From the NCBI GenBank assembly GCA_946408345.1, contig CAMJRR010000008.1, forward strand, positions 30,045-94,044: a stretch of 64,000 nt of DNA, read 5' to 3'. Both the position numbers and the translations under genes were made by a program. Below are positions 9,329-17,386 of the stretch, in pieces. Origin of the DNA: an uncultured Bacteroidales bacterium. Lineage in GTDB: Bacteria; Bacteroidota; Bacteroidia; Bacteroidales; F082. How positions within the stretch are numbered: the stretch's first letter is position 1; every line of letters begins with the position of its first letter. The notes below the pieces were generated by a model. The model saw only the letters and a list, made by a program, of their open reading frames with translations. It was not told the origin of the DNA and did no database searches.

Positions 9329-11542
9329 TTAAATCTTTTCCTCTTCCACGCGCAGCGGTTGAGGCTCGCTCTTGCGGATGTCGAGTTCGTCGATCAGGTT
9401 GGTGGCGCCAGCGTACTTGTCGATGATGAAGAGCACGTAACGGATGTCGACGTTGATAGTGCGTTGGAGCTTAGGCTCAAAGTTCACGTCGCCGCTCATG
9501 GCTTCCCAGTTGCCGTCGAAGGCGAGACCAATGAGTTCGCCCTTGCCATTCATGATGGGGCTACCAGAGTTACCACCAGTGATGTCGTTGGTCGACAAGA
9601 AGCAAACCACAAGTTCGCCGTTGTCGTCAGAATAAGCACCAAAGTCCTTCTTTTCGATGAGGTCGATGAGGCGCTTGGGAGCGTCAAACTCATAGTCGCC
9701 AGGGATGTACTTTTCAAGAATACCGTTGGCGGTGCAGATGTAGTCGTAATGCACGGCATCAGCGGGCATATAATCCTGCACCGAACCATAGCTCATACGC
9801 ATGGTCGAGTTGGCATCGGGATAGAGGCTCTTGCCGGGTTGGGTGGCAGCGTAATATTCACGCAGGCCTTTCACGAAGATATGGTCGTTCTCGCTGATGG
9901 TTTGCATAGCCTGACGATACTCGGGCATTTTGTCTAAGAGAACTTCATACATCGAGTAGAATGTGATGAAGGCATAGTCCTTACCGATTTTCTTCGGGTT
10001 GGGTTTGTCCAAGAAGGCCTTGATGCTCTCAGGCGTGGCAAAAATGGAGTTGGCATACACATCATCGGTGAAAGCGTCGATGTCGCCCTTGAACTTCTTG
10101 TCGATGATGCTATAGATTTCGGGCAGCTCGTCGGCCTTGAAAGCGTTCTTGTAGGTCTTCAGCATCTCGGCGAAGGTCTTCTTCTCCACTTGCGGATCGG
10201 TTTCAGCGAAGAGGTCGTCGACATTCATCTGTTGGAGTAGCGCCAACGCCAATTCTTGGCCGTCCTTGTCATTCTCCTGATAGGCATCGTAATAAGCGGC
10301 AAACTGCTCAGCAATGCCAGCAATACCGACATTGGCAATCTGGGCCGGATAATAGATGTACTTGGCCACTTCGTTCATGGTCTTGTAAGCATCCTTCAGG
10401 TTCGGGAGGGCTTGCTTGTATTCGGTCTTGTTGTTCTTGTTCACCCAATTGGTGAAATCCTTCTCCAAAGCAACCTTGCTTTCGCTCACTTTGTTCTTAC
10501 GGAGCATCTTGCACTGGCCAATGAAATTCTTCCAAGTGTTGGCCAATCCAGCGTGGTTGTCGGCATACATCAGGTTAATGTGCTCGTCGACCTTCATGTA
10601 TTCTTCCATCACTTCGAGTTGCTTGCCAAAGATGTCGATGATGGTGGGATAGAAAGTGTCAACATTGTAGTCGATACCATAGCTCGACATATAACGTTCG
10701 GTGCTGCCCGGGAAACCCCAAATCATGGTGAAGTCATCTTTCTGCACACCATCGAGGCTGATGGGCAGATGATGCTTGGGAGTCAACGGCACATTGTCCT
10801 TGCTGTAGGCGGCAGGATTGCCGTCCTTATCGGCATAGACGCGGAAGATTGAGAAGTCGCCTGTGTGACGGGGCCACATCCAGTTGTCGGTGTCGCCACC
10901 AAACTTACCAATCGAAGAGTTGGCCACGCCTACGAGACGCACATCGGGGAACACTTGATAGACAAACATGTAGTACTCGTTGCCTTCAAAGAAGCCCTTG
11001 ATGACGGGGTTGTACTTGCCGTCTTCCGAAGCAGCGGTTTCGAGTTCCTTGATCTTCTTGCGGATGGCAGCCTGTTGGTCTTGATAGTCCATGTCGTCGG
11101 TCACCACGCCAAGGATGTCCTTGGTCACGTCTTCCATGCGGATGAGGAAGCTAGCGGTCATTTCGGGAGCAGGCAGTTCCTCGCCGTAGTTCTTGGCCCA
11201 GAAGCCGTCACGTAGGTAGTCGTGTTGGTCGGAGCTCAACTTTTGGATGGCACCGTAGCCGCAGTGGTGGTTGGTGAAAAGCAAACCGTGTTCGCTCACG
11301 ATTTCACCTGTGCAGAAGAAGCCACGCGGCATGGCATCGCTGCCGAGTCCCACGATAGCGTCTTTCAGACTGCTGTGGTTGATGCTGTAAAGCTCTTCAG
11401 GGGTCAGTTGCAGCCCCATCTTCTGCATGTCAACATAGTTCAGGCGCTCGACGAACATCGGGAGCCACATGCCTTCATCGGCATACACGCGACCCACCGA
11501 AACCATGATGGCCATCGCGATGATTCCTAATACTTTCTTCAT
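9329..11542 (-). CDS. dpp7: S46 family dipeptidyl peptidase, DPP7-type
   Basis: A 737-residue periplasmic serine peptidase that removes dipeptides from oligopeptide N-termini, supporting amino-acid fermentation. It has a signal peptide cut near VYADEGMWL, the catalytic histidine in TNHHCGYG (about residue 93), the conserved GGDTDNWMWPRHTGDF block with the aspartate, and the serine in GGNSGSP (about residue 659). Eighteen residues past the serine lies glycine in the segment AFDGNW. In S46 enzymes this position is glycine in DPP7 and arginine in DPP11, so a preference for hydrophobic rather than acidic P1 residues is inferred. It is monocistronic, with its own terminator. Confidence 0.93.
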   Translation of the reverse strand: MKKVLGIIAMAIMVSVGRVYADEGMWLPMFVERLNYVDMQKMGLQLTPEELYSINHSSLKDAIVGLGSDAMPRGFFCTGEIVSEHGLLFTNHHCGYGAIQKLSSDQHDYLRDGFWAKNYGEELPAPEMTASFLIRMEDVTKDILGVVTDDMDYQDQQAAIRKKIKELETAASEDGKYNPVIKGFFEGNEYYMFVYQVFPDVRLVGVANSSIGKFGGDTDNWMWPRHTGDFSIFRVYADKDGNPAAYSKDNVPLTPKHHLPISLDGVQKDDFTMIWGFPGSTERYMSSYGIDYNVDTFYPTIIDIFGKQLEVMEEYMKVDEHINLMYADNHAGLANTWKNFIGQCKMLRKNKVSESKVALEKDFTNWVNKNNKTEYKQALPNLKDAYKTMNEVAKYIYYPAQIANVGIAGIAEQFAAYYDAYQENDKDGQELALALLQQMNVDDLFAETDPQVEKKTFAEMLKTYKNAFKADELPEIYSIIDKKFKGDIDAFTDDVYANSIFATPESIKAFLDKPNPKKIGKDYAFITFYSMYEVLLDKMPEYRQAMQTISENDHIFVKGLREYYAATQPGKSLYPDANSTMRMSYGSVQDYMPADAVHYDYICTANGILEKYIPGDYEFDAPKRLIDLIEKKDFGAYSDDNGELVVCFLSTNDITGGNSGSPIMNGKGELIGLAFDGNWEAMSGDVNFEPKLQRTINVDIRYVLFIIDKYAGATNLIDELDIRKSEPQPLRVEEEKI

Positions 11543-11685
11543 ATAATTTAAAGATTAAAAATTTAAAATTTAAAATTCGGTTAAAGCGGCGGCAAATTTA
11601 GAAAAATAAATCGTATCTCCCCTCGAAATTCTCCTTGATTCAACAATTAAACGATTAAACACTTCAACGATTCAACAATAAACCT

Positions 11686-11693
11686 TATTTTTG
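11686..11693 (+). promoter_or_regulatory. Bacteroidota -7 box before the THUMP methyltransferase gene
   Basis: TATTTTTG matches the TAnnTTTG consensus and lies 16 bases before the ATG. A clear upstream TTG box at the usual spacing is not evident. Confidence 0.4.
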
Positions 11694-11709
11694 CAGCAAA
11701 TTACCAAGC

Positions 11710-12882
11710 ATGGAAGACAATTACCAATTAATAACCAAAACTGCCGCCGGACTCGAAGACGTGCTGGCCGCCGAGATTAAGGCTTTAGGAGCAAAAAACG
11801 TGCGCCCCATGCACCGCGCCGTCATTTGCGAAGGCAACAAGGAATTGATGTACCGTATTAATTATGAGGTGCGCACGGCCCTTAAAGTGCTGAAGCCGTT
11901 TAAGAATTTCTTCGCCAAAAACCCCGACGAGCTATATAATAAGGTAAAGGAAATCAACTGGTGTGAGCTACTCCGCACCGACCAGACCTTCTGCATCGAT
12001 GCCGTGACGAGCGGACGGTTTTTCACCCACTCGCAATACGCCGGCCTAACCATGAAAGATGCCATCGTTGACCAGTTCCGCGATGTGTATGGCATACGCC
12101 CCAATATTAATACCTTGAACCCTGACTTACGCATCAATTTGCATATTCGTGAGGACAAAGTGACCATCCTCTTCGACAGTTCGGGCGAGAGTCTGCACCA
12201 CCGCGGCTACCGCAAACAAGTCGACAAGGCCCCAATGAACGAAGTGCTAGCGGCAGGTCTTATCCAACTTTCGGGATGGAAGGCCGACTGCAACTTCCTT
12301 GACTGCATGTGCGGTTCGGGCACGTTACCCATCGAGGCAGCGATGTATGCGATGAAGATACCGCCAGGCTACTACCGCAAGCAATGGGGTTTCATGAAAT
12401 GGGATGATTACGATGCCGAATTGTGGCAGCGCATCCGCCAAGAAGCTGATGAAAAGATTTGTGATTTCGACCATGAAATTTGGGCTTCCGACCGCTCACC
12501 CAAGGCCGTCTCCATCGCCGAGGGCAACATCAACTACGCCCACTTGCAGCACGACATCCACCTGATGAAAAAGGACATGCACGACCTCACCCCACCCGAA
12601 GGCGGTGGCATCCTCATCATTAACCCGCCCTACGGCGACCGTTTGGAGGAAGACGACATCGACACGCTATATGAAGAAATTGGGCACACGCTGAAGCACA
12701 ACTTCCAAGGCTTCCAGTGCTGGCTCATCACTGACGATGCCGTGGCCTTAAAGCATGTCGGCCTAAAACCAACGGCTAAGATACCTGTTTGGAACGGACC
12801 ATTGGAGTGCCGTTTTGTGAGGTTTGATATTTTTGAAGGGTCGCTGAAGGACAAGAAAGCAAAGGAGGCGGAGGAACAATAA
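11710..12882 (+). CDS. THUMP domain class I RNA methyltransferase (RlmL N-terminal half/YpsC-like)
   Basis: The 390-residue protein has an N-terminal THUMP RNA-binding domain (about residues 5-155) and a Rossmann methyltransferase domain of the UPF0020 type (about 165-375). The AdoMet loop is DCMCGSGTLPIEAA and the catalytic N2-guanine motif is NPPYGDRL. The family methylates guanine N2 in 23S rRNA; E. coli RlmL modifies G2445 but is fused to RlmK, and this protein has only the first half, as in Bacteroidota and Firmicutes. The C-terminus is lysine- and glutamate-rich. The exact target base is inferred, not shown. Confidence 0.88.
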   Translation: MEDNYQLITKTAAGLEDVLAAEIKALGAKNVRPMHRAVICEGNKELMYRINYEVRTALKVLKPFKNFFAKNPDELYNKVKEINWCELLRTDQTFCIDAVTSGRFFTHSQYAGLTMKDAIVDQFRDVYGIRPNINTLNPDLRINLHIREDKVTILFDSSGESLHHRGYRKQVDKAPMNEVLAAGLIQLSGWKADCNFLDCMCGSGTLPIEAAMYAMKIPPGYYRKQWGFMKWDDYDAELWQRIRQEADEKICDFDHEIWASDRSPKAVSIAEGNINYAHLQHDIHLMKKDMHDLTPPEGGGILIINPPYGDRLEEDDIDTLYEEIGHTLKHNFQGFQCWLITDDAVALKHVGLKPTAKIPVWNGPLECRFVRFDIFEGSLKDKKAKEAEEQ

Positions 12883-12891
12883 TAATATTTT

Positions 12892-12921
12892 GCGTAAAGT
12901 GACATTTTTTGTCATTTACGC
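12892..12921. terminator. Hairpin after the THUMP methyltransferase gene
   Basis: GCGTAAAGTGACA and TGTCATTTACGC pair through a short T-rich loop ten bases past the stop. There is no T-run after the stem, so it may work as a weak terminator or an mRNA end stabiliser. Confidence 0.5.
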
Positions 12922-12971
12922 GGAGGATAACTCGCAAGAAAGATGAAAAAAGGCAACCTCGGCTACCTTCC

Positions 12972-13037
12972 TTTTTTCTGTCAGAAACCAGCGAAATCTA
13001 TCATTTTTTTCGAGATTTCGCTGATTTCTAATAGGAA
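12972..13037. repeat. Palindromic repeat copy 1 flanking the ATPase-nuclease gene
   Basis: The element begins with T6 and CTGTCAGAAACCAGCGAAAT. The arms AGAAACCAGCGAAATCT (12983-12999) and AGATTTCGCTGATTTCT (13013-13029) pair with one mismatch around an AT-rich loop. A second copy in the same orientation lies at 14492-14556 on the other side of the gene, and a degenerate copy lies at 46028-46083. The hairpin ends nine bases before the stop of the ATPase gene on the minus strand. Confidence 0.85.
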
Positions 13038-13038
13038 A

Positions 13039-14457
13039 TTATTCTTCAAACAATTCATCTCCAATTATTTGACATTGTATATCATCCGAAAATGCGTTGC
13101 GAACTAATCCTTGGGAAGTAACCATAGTCAGATGGATGGCTTTTTGCGTTTCTGTTGCTTCGATAAAACGGATTTTCTTGTTTTGCAACGCAGCATCGTA
13201 TGCCGCATCTATTTTGAATGGAGATTGTGTGTATTTCATCTCACAAAGGTTAATTACCCCGTCGTTTCGGTCTATCAGCAAATCAATCTGTGCTCCGCTT
13301 TGTTCCTCGTTTCCTTCAATTCGCCATGCATATTCGCTGCTGATGATGCCAGCCACACCCAGTTTGGCCTTGATTTGTCGGCTATGTAGCAAACAAACCC
13401 GTTCGAAAGCCAGTCCGCACCAATTAAAATAGGCAGGCGAGTCAAGGCTCTTGCTCCAAAAATGCTCATCATTGACCAAATTGTCCTGAACAAACCTATA
13501 ATAAAACAATGTATAGGAATCGATGAGTTGGAACAAGGCTCCTTTGCTCTTTTTCCCGATAATGTTGTACTTACGGATAAACCCGCAATTTTCCAAATCC
13601 TCAAGCATATCGCTCAGCTTACCATTGTCCACCAGCCCAGTTCCATGGACGATTTCAGCGCGGGTCATGCCAGTTTTTTTCTTTCCAAGCACCTCAATGA
13701 TGGCGATGTATTTATCTGGATGGTTGAAAAGCGAAGCGTACAATTCGTCGTATTCTTCTCTCAATTCTCCGTCTTTGGAAAAGAAAAGACGGTCGATATT
13801 TAACGCAAGGCTCTTCGATTTATCCAACAATGACCAGTAATAGGCCACACCGCCCAAGGCCATATAGCCTTCCAAAAGCTGCTTGCGGTTCATTCCCAAC
13901 TTCCGTTGTCGGGCATATTGCTCGCATTCATGTAAAGTGAACGGCTGCAAATGGATTCTGTATGTCAGGCGATTATGTAGTCCTTTTTTGTTCTTCAACA
14001 ACTTCTTGATAATCCATGACGTGGCGGAACCACAGGCTATAAGCACCACGTCTTTTCGGGCGGAAGCAAAGCCGTTCCAAAAATGCTCCAACGCAGGTAA
14101 AAAGCTTGACCTCGGTGCGTCCATCCAAGGCATCTCGTCGATGAACACTACTTTTCTTTTGTCTTTTGATTTCTCTATTAGTTCCGCCAGCATATCAAAA
14201 GCGTCCAGCCAATTGGCGGGAAGCGGTGCTTTTTCATATCCTTGTCTACGCAATGACGATTGGAAGTTTTGTAACTGCTCTCGGGTGTTCTTTTTAGCCA
14301 AACCTGTGTGCGTAAACGTGAATTTGTAATGGAATTGCTCTCTGATGAGAAAAGTCTTACCTACACGGCGGCGACCATAAACCACCACAAATTCAGAGTA
14401 TTCCGAATCAAACGCTTCACGCAATTTGCGCTGTTCTTCTTTTCTTCCTATCAACAT
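13039..14457 (-). CDS. AAA-type ATPase with C-terminal DUF234 / PD-(D/E)XK nuclease-like domain
   Basis: The 472-residue protein belongs to the archaeal-ATPase_2/DUF234 group. The Walker A motif is GRRRVGKT at about residues 28-35 and Walker B is VVFIDEMPW. A middle region with a winged-helix-like segment (GMTRAEIVHGTGLVDNGKLS) follows. The C-terminal domain has IDLLIDRND and NLCEMKYT, which place D392, E406 and K408 in a PD-(D/E)XK nuclease pattern. Function is unknown; such proteins occur in many copies in gut Bacteroidota and archaea and are often suspected of being defence or selfish elements. The gene is framed by two direct copies of a palindromic repeat, the downstream one within ten bases of the stop and the upstream one 35 bases before the start. 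Confidence 0.85.
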   Translation of the reverse strand: MLIGRKEEQRKLREAFDSEYSEFVVVYGRRRVGKTFLIREQFHYKFTFTHTGLAKKNTREQLQNFQSSLRRQGYEKAPLPANWLDAFDMLAELIEKSKDKRKVVFIDEMPWMDAPRSSFLPALEHFWNGFASARKDVVLIACGSATSWIIKKLLKNKKGLHNRLTYRIHLQPFTLHECEQYARQRKLGMNRKQLLEGYMALGGVAYYWSLLDKSKSLALNIDRLFFSKDGELREEYDELYASLFNHPDKYIAIIEVLGKKKTGMTRAEIVHGTGLVDNGKLSDMLEDLENCGFIRKYNIIGKKSKGALFQLIDSYTLFYYRFVQDNLVNDEHFWSKSLDSPAYFNWCGLAFERVCLLHSRQIKAKLGVAGIISSEYAWRIEGNEEQSGAQIDLLIDRNDGVINLCEMKYTQSPFKIDAAYDAALQNKKIRFIEATETQKAIHLTMVTSQGLVRNAFSDDIQCQIIGDELFEE

Positions 14458-14491
14458 AAAATGTGTGTGTTTGAACTCACAAAGATAGGAT

Positions 14492-14556
14492 TTTTCTGTC
14501 AGAAACCAGCGAAATCTATCTTTTTTTTCGACATTTCGCTAGTTTCTGACAGAAAA
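14492..14556. repeat. Palindromic repeat copy 2 flanking the ATPase-nuclease gene
   Basis: The arms TTTTCTGTCAGAAAC (from 14492) and GTTTCTGACAGAAAA (to 14556) pair perfectly. The stem continues inward through AGCGAAAT/ATTTCGCT to an eight-T loop. The first 30 or so bases match copy 1 at 12972 almost without change and in the same orientation. It lies between the end of pth and the start of the ATPase gene, so it could also serve as a pth terminator. Confidence 0.85.
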
Positions 14557-14620
14557 GGAGCCCTTAAACACTTCATCAGGCATGGCCAAAACGATATCGT
14601 GAAAACTCCACTAAATGATA

Positions 14621-15184
14621 TCACTTCTTATTATACTGATTCATCGTCCGATCCACGCCCTGCGTGACGAAACTCTTAATGATTTCCACAGCTTCGTCCA
14701 CTTTCTGGTCGACGATGGGCTCTTCTGAGGACTTCCATTGGCCCAAAACAAAGTCAATCTGACGGCCACGGGGAAAATCGTCGCCCAAACCGAAACGCAG
14801 ACGACAGAACACATTGGTACCCAACTTCTCAATGATATCGGTCAAGCCGTTGTGACCACCATCGGCACCCTGTTTGCGTAGGCGCAAAGAGCCCAAAGGC
14901 AAAGCGATGTCATCGTTGACGACCAACAGATTCTCCATCGGAATCTTCTCCTGCTGCAGCCAGTACTTCACCGCCTTGCCGCTCAGGTTCATGTAGGTCG
15001 TCGGCTTGATGACAAGCAAGGTCTTGCCCTTGTATTTCATCTCCGAAGTCTGGGCAAGGCGGTTCGTGGTGAAAGTACCCTCAAGGTCTTTCGCCAAGCG
15101 GTCGGCAATCTTAAAACCGATATTGTGTCGCGTGTTGTCATACTCGGCACCTATGTTTCCCAAACAGGCTATCAAGTATTTCAT
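14621..15184 (-). CDS. pth: Peptidyl-tRNA hydrolase
   Basis: A 187-residue cytosolic enzyme that frees tRNA from peptidyl-tRNA dropped by ribosomes. I start it at MKYLIACLGNIGAEYDNTRH (15184), which matches the family N-terminus; 30 further upstream codons are open but unlike the family. The catalytic histidine lies in NTRHNIGF, and the conserved NDDIALPLG and GGHNGL blocks are present. It follows rplY on the same strand, the usual Bacteroidota order, with a terminator-like hairpin between them. Confidence 0.95.
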   Translation of the reverse strand: MKYLIACLGNIGAEYDNTRHNIGFKIADRLAKDLEGTFTTNRLAQTSEMKYKGKTLLVIKPTTYMNLSGKAVKYWLQQEKIPMENLLVVNDDIALPLGSLRLRKQGADGGHNGLTDIIEKLGTNVFCRLRFGLGDDFPRGRQIDFVLGQWKSSEEPIVDQKVDEAVEIIKSFVTQGVDRTMNQYNKK

Positions 15185-15263
15185 TTCGTTGGGCTGGTTT
15201 TGTTTTTCTTTACGGAAAAGGCGCGCAAAAATACAATTAATTATTGACATTACTATATATTCT

Positions 15264-15293
15264 TCGGCCGCCACGCTATGACAGCCCTACAAC
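15264..15293. repeat. Partial copy of a GACAGCCCTACA repeat
   Basis: The segment contains CGGCCGCCACGCTATGACAG followed by CCCTACA. This resembles the complement of the left arm of the larger palindrome at 32211-32284. It lies between pth and rplY. Confidence 0.45.
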
Positions 15294-15322
15294 TGACAAA
15301 TGAACAGCTGACAACTACTAAC

Positions 15323-15350
15323 TAAAAAAGGCCGCCCGAAGACGGCCTAT
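15323..15350 (-). terminator. Rho-independent terminator after rplY
   Basis: GGCCG and CGGCC pair around CCCGAAGA. On the minus strand the stem is followed by six Ts, 20 bases past the rplY stop. Confidence 0.75.
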
Positions 15351-15369
15351 TCGTATGGTTGAAAAATAA

Positions 15370-15948
15370 TTATTGTTCGGCTTCTTCTTCGGCAACAGCA
15401 GCGCCACGAGCGGCGTTGACGGCAAAGATGACAGTGTAGCCAGGAGTGACAGGGGTCACATTCTCAATGTTCAGATCCTTCACCTTGATGGCTTCGTTGA
15501 TGTTCACATTGCTGATATTGACTTTCACATAGTCCGGGAGATCCTTAATCAGGCCGCAAACCTTGACCTTCTTGATACCCAATTTGGGTTTACCACCACG
15601 CATAACACCGGTAGCTGAGCCTTCCAAAGCGATAGGCAGAATCACGGTGATAGGCTTGTCCTCCTTCACGATGAGGAAATCAGCATGCAACACCTTATCG
15701 GTCACAGGGTGATACTGAATGTCCTGAAGGATGGTCTTGTAAGTTTTGCCATTGATTTCGAAGTCAATGATGTAAGTTTCAGGGGTGAAGAGGATCTTGG
15801 TGAAGTTCTTCTCGGAAGTGGCGAAGTGAATCTGCTGTTCGCCAGCACCGTACATGACACATGGAACCATTTCGGCACTACGGAGAGCCTTAGTATCCTT
15901 TTTCCCTACGTTCTCGCGAAGAGAACCGCTCAATGATACAGTTTTCAT
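15370..15948 (-). CDS. rplY: 50S ribosomal protein L25 (CTC/TL5 type)
   Basis: The 192-residue protein has the N-terminal 5S rRNA-binding L25 domain (MKTVSLSGSLRENVGKKDT to about residue 90) and the C-terminal beta domain of the long TL5/CTC form, ending in an acidic alanine-glutamate tail. It binds 5S rRNA in the large ribosomal subunit. It lies between prs and pth on the same strand. Length and ends match the Bacteroidota family. Confidence 0.95.
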   Translation of the reverse strand: MKTVSLSGSLRENVGKKDTKALRSAEMVPCVMYGAGEQQIHFATSEKNFTKILFTPETYIIDFEINGKTYKTILQDIQYHPVTDKVLHADFLIVKEDKPITVILPIALEGSATGVMRGGKPKLGIKKVKVCGLIKDLPDYVKVNISNVNINEAIKVKDLNIENVTPVTPGYTVIFAVNAARGAAVAEEEAEQ

Positions 15949-15996
15949 TGTGTTTGATTGTTTAATTGATTGTTATTTAATTGTTTATTGTTGTTG

Positions 15997-16024
15997 GTAG
16001 AGACGCGGCACGCCACGTCTCTAC
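15997..16024. repeat. GTAGAGACG palindromic repeat, intergenic copy
   Basis: The 28-base element starts GTAGAGACGCGGCACG and ends CGTCTCTAC, and it is self-complementary apart from G-T type pairs. It lies between rplY and prs, 11 bases before the prs stop. Two more copies lie inside a coding gene at 63202 and 63471. Confidence 0.8.
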
Positions 16025-16034
16025 AGGTTTTGCA

Positions 16035-16970
16035 TTATTTAAATAATGAACTGATGGATTCATAGGATTCCACACGATGGATAACATCGGCAAACAAGGA
16101 GGCCGTGCTGACCACATGGATTTTCTTCGATGCGTTTGGTGGCAACGGAATGGAATCGGTGACCACCACTTCGCTGAACACTGAATTGTCAAGACGTTCC
16201 ATAGCAGGTCCACTGCAAACAGCATGTGTGGCGAAGGCGCGGACGCTCTTGGCGCCGTTGTCCATCAAAACCTGGCCAGCCTTAACGATGGTGCCAGCCG
16301 TGTCGATGATATCGTCAACAAGGATGACATTCTTGTCCTTCACATCGCCAATTAGAGTCATGCTATCCACCACATTGGCGCGTGAGCGTTGCTTGTGACA
16401 GATGGCGAGATCGCAACCCAAGCGTTTGGCATAGGCAGAAGCACGCTTCGAGCCACCCACATCGGGCGAAGCCATCATCAAGTCCTTGATTTGCATCTTC
16501 TGGATGTAGTCAATAAAGAGGCTTGAGGCATAGAGGGCATCCACAGGGATGTCGAAGAAGCCTTGGATTTGGTCGGCATGCAGGTCGAGGGTGATGATAC
16601 GGTTCACACCAGCGGCGGTCAGCAGATTGGCCACCAACTTCGAGCCGATGCTCACACGCGGTTGGTCCTTACGGTCCTGACGTGCCCATCCGAAATAAGG
16701 AATCACAGCGATGATCTTGTGGGCCGAGGCACGCTTGGCCGCATCAATCATCAACAATAGTTCCATAAGGTTATCGGTAGAGGGCATGGTGGACTGCACG
16801 ATAAAAACATGATGGCCACGGATACTCTCTTCGTATGAAGGTTGGAATTCGCCATCGGAGAAAACGACGACTTGTGACTTACCCAATTCAGTGCCATATG
16901 CTTCGGCAATCTTGGTGCCTAATTCCTTTGTGGCCCTACCGGCGAAAATGGAAACAAATCTTCCTGACAT
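16035..16970 (-). CDS. prs: Ribose-phosphate pyrophosphokinase
   Basis: A 311-residue PRPP synthase making 5-phosphoribosyl diphosphate from ribose 5-phosphate and ATP for purine, pyrimidine, histidine and NAD synthesis. Visible blocks are FSDGEFQPSYEESIRG, the ATP-binding region around GWARQDRKDQPR, LDLHADQIQGFFDIP, and the PRPP-binding loop VILVDDIIDTAGTI. Length is normal for class I enzymes. A promoter with both Bacteroidota boxes lies just upstream. purC, a user of the same purine pathway, lies elsewhere in the window. Confidence 0.97.
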   Translation of the reverse strand: MSGRFVSIFAGRATKELGTKIAEAYGTELGKSQVVVFSDGEFQPSYEESIRGHHVFIVQSTMPSTDNLMELLLMIDAAKRASAHKIIAVIPYFGWARQDRKDQPRVSIGSKLVANLLTAAGVNRIITLDLHADQIQGFFDIPVDALYASSLFIDYIQKMQIKDLMMASPDVGGSKRASAYAKRLGCDLAICHKQRSRANVVDSMTLIGDVKDKNVILVDDIIDTAGTIVKAGQVLMDNGAKSVRAFATHAVCSGPAMERLDNSVFSEVVVTDSIPLPPNASKKIHVVSTASLFADVIHRVESYESISSLFK

Positions 16971-17013
16971 TTTTGAAGGATATTATGTTGATTTAACTCC
17001 GTTTTTCGGGTTG

Positions 17014-17043
17014 CAAAATTAGGGATTTTCTCTTTGCTGACAA
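17014..17043 (-). promoter_or_regulatory. Promoter of prs
   Basis: On the minus strand TTG (17041-17043) is followed after 19 bases by TAATTTTG (17014-17021), a good match to the Bacteroidota sigma-ABfr consensus. It lies 43 bases before the prs start. Confidence 0.65.
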
Positions 17044-17144
17044 TACTTTATTTCACCAAAACAAGCAATGAAAATAAATTGATTGAATTTCAACGTTTTA
17101 CATCAATAGGATCAATAAAAACAACGTTTTTTTTCAAAAGTTAC

Positions 17145-17174
17145 TTGTTCGAACGAAAAAAATCTGTAATTTTG
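17145..17174 (+). promoter_or_regulatory. Promoter of tRNA-Leu
   Basis: TTG (17145-17147) is followed after 19 bases by TAATTTTG (17167-17174). The tRNA begins 28 bases later. Confidence 0.65.
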
Positions 17175-17202
17175 CAGCCGCGTTTAACGCGATGAAGCAC
17201 AT

Positions 17203-17289
17203 GCCGAAGTGGCGGAATCGGTAGACGCGTCGGTCTCAAAAACCGATGAGGTAACACTCGTGCCGGTTCGATCCCGGCCTTCGGTACCA
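17203..17289 (+). tRNA. tRNA-Leu (anticodon CAA)
   Basis: The 87-base gene folds as a class II tRNA with a long variable arm. The acceptor arms are GCCGAAG and CTTCGGT with an encoded ACCA end. The anticodon stem TCGGT/ACCGA encloses the loop CTCAAAA, giving anticodon CAA, which reads UUG. The D arm has GGTAGACG and the T arm has GGTTCGATCC. Confidence 0.97.
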
Positions 17290-17294
17290 AGAAA

Positions 17295-17327
17295 AACAGC
17301 CCCGAGTTTCGAGGCTGTTTTGTTTTT
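17295..17327 (+). terminator. Rho-independent terminator after tRNA-Leu
   Basis: AACAGCC and GGCTGTT pair, with a CGA/TCG extension around the loop, followed by TTGTTTTT. It starts six bases past the tRNA end. Confidence 0.85.
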
Positions 17328-17332
17328 GAAAC

Positions 17333-17373
17333 AGCCCACCTATGTCCTTCCCATGGGAATCTATAGGTGGGCT
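17333..17373. other. Hairpin downstream of glmS
   Basis: AGCCCACCTAT and ATAGGTGGGCT pair perfectly, and the loop contains the smaller palindrome TTCCCATGGGAA. It lies 14 bases past the glmS stop and is probably its 3' end structure, though no T-run follows on the minus strand. Confidence 0.5.
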
Positions 17374-17386
17374 ATTTCAAAAGAAA

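Noticed and set aside
16971..17202. Small RNA or riboswitch between prs and tRNA-Leu
   Set aside because: Only the two divergent promoters could be supported; no conserved aptamer or long stem was seen.
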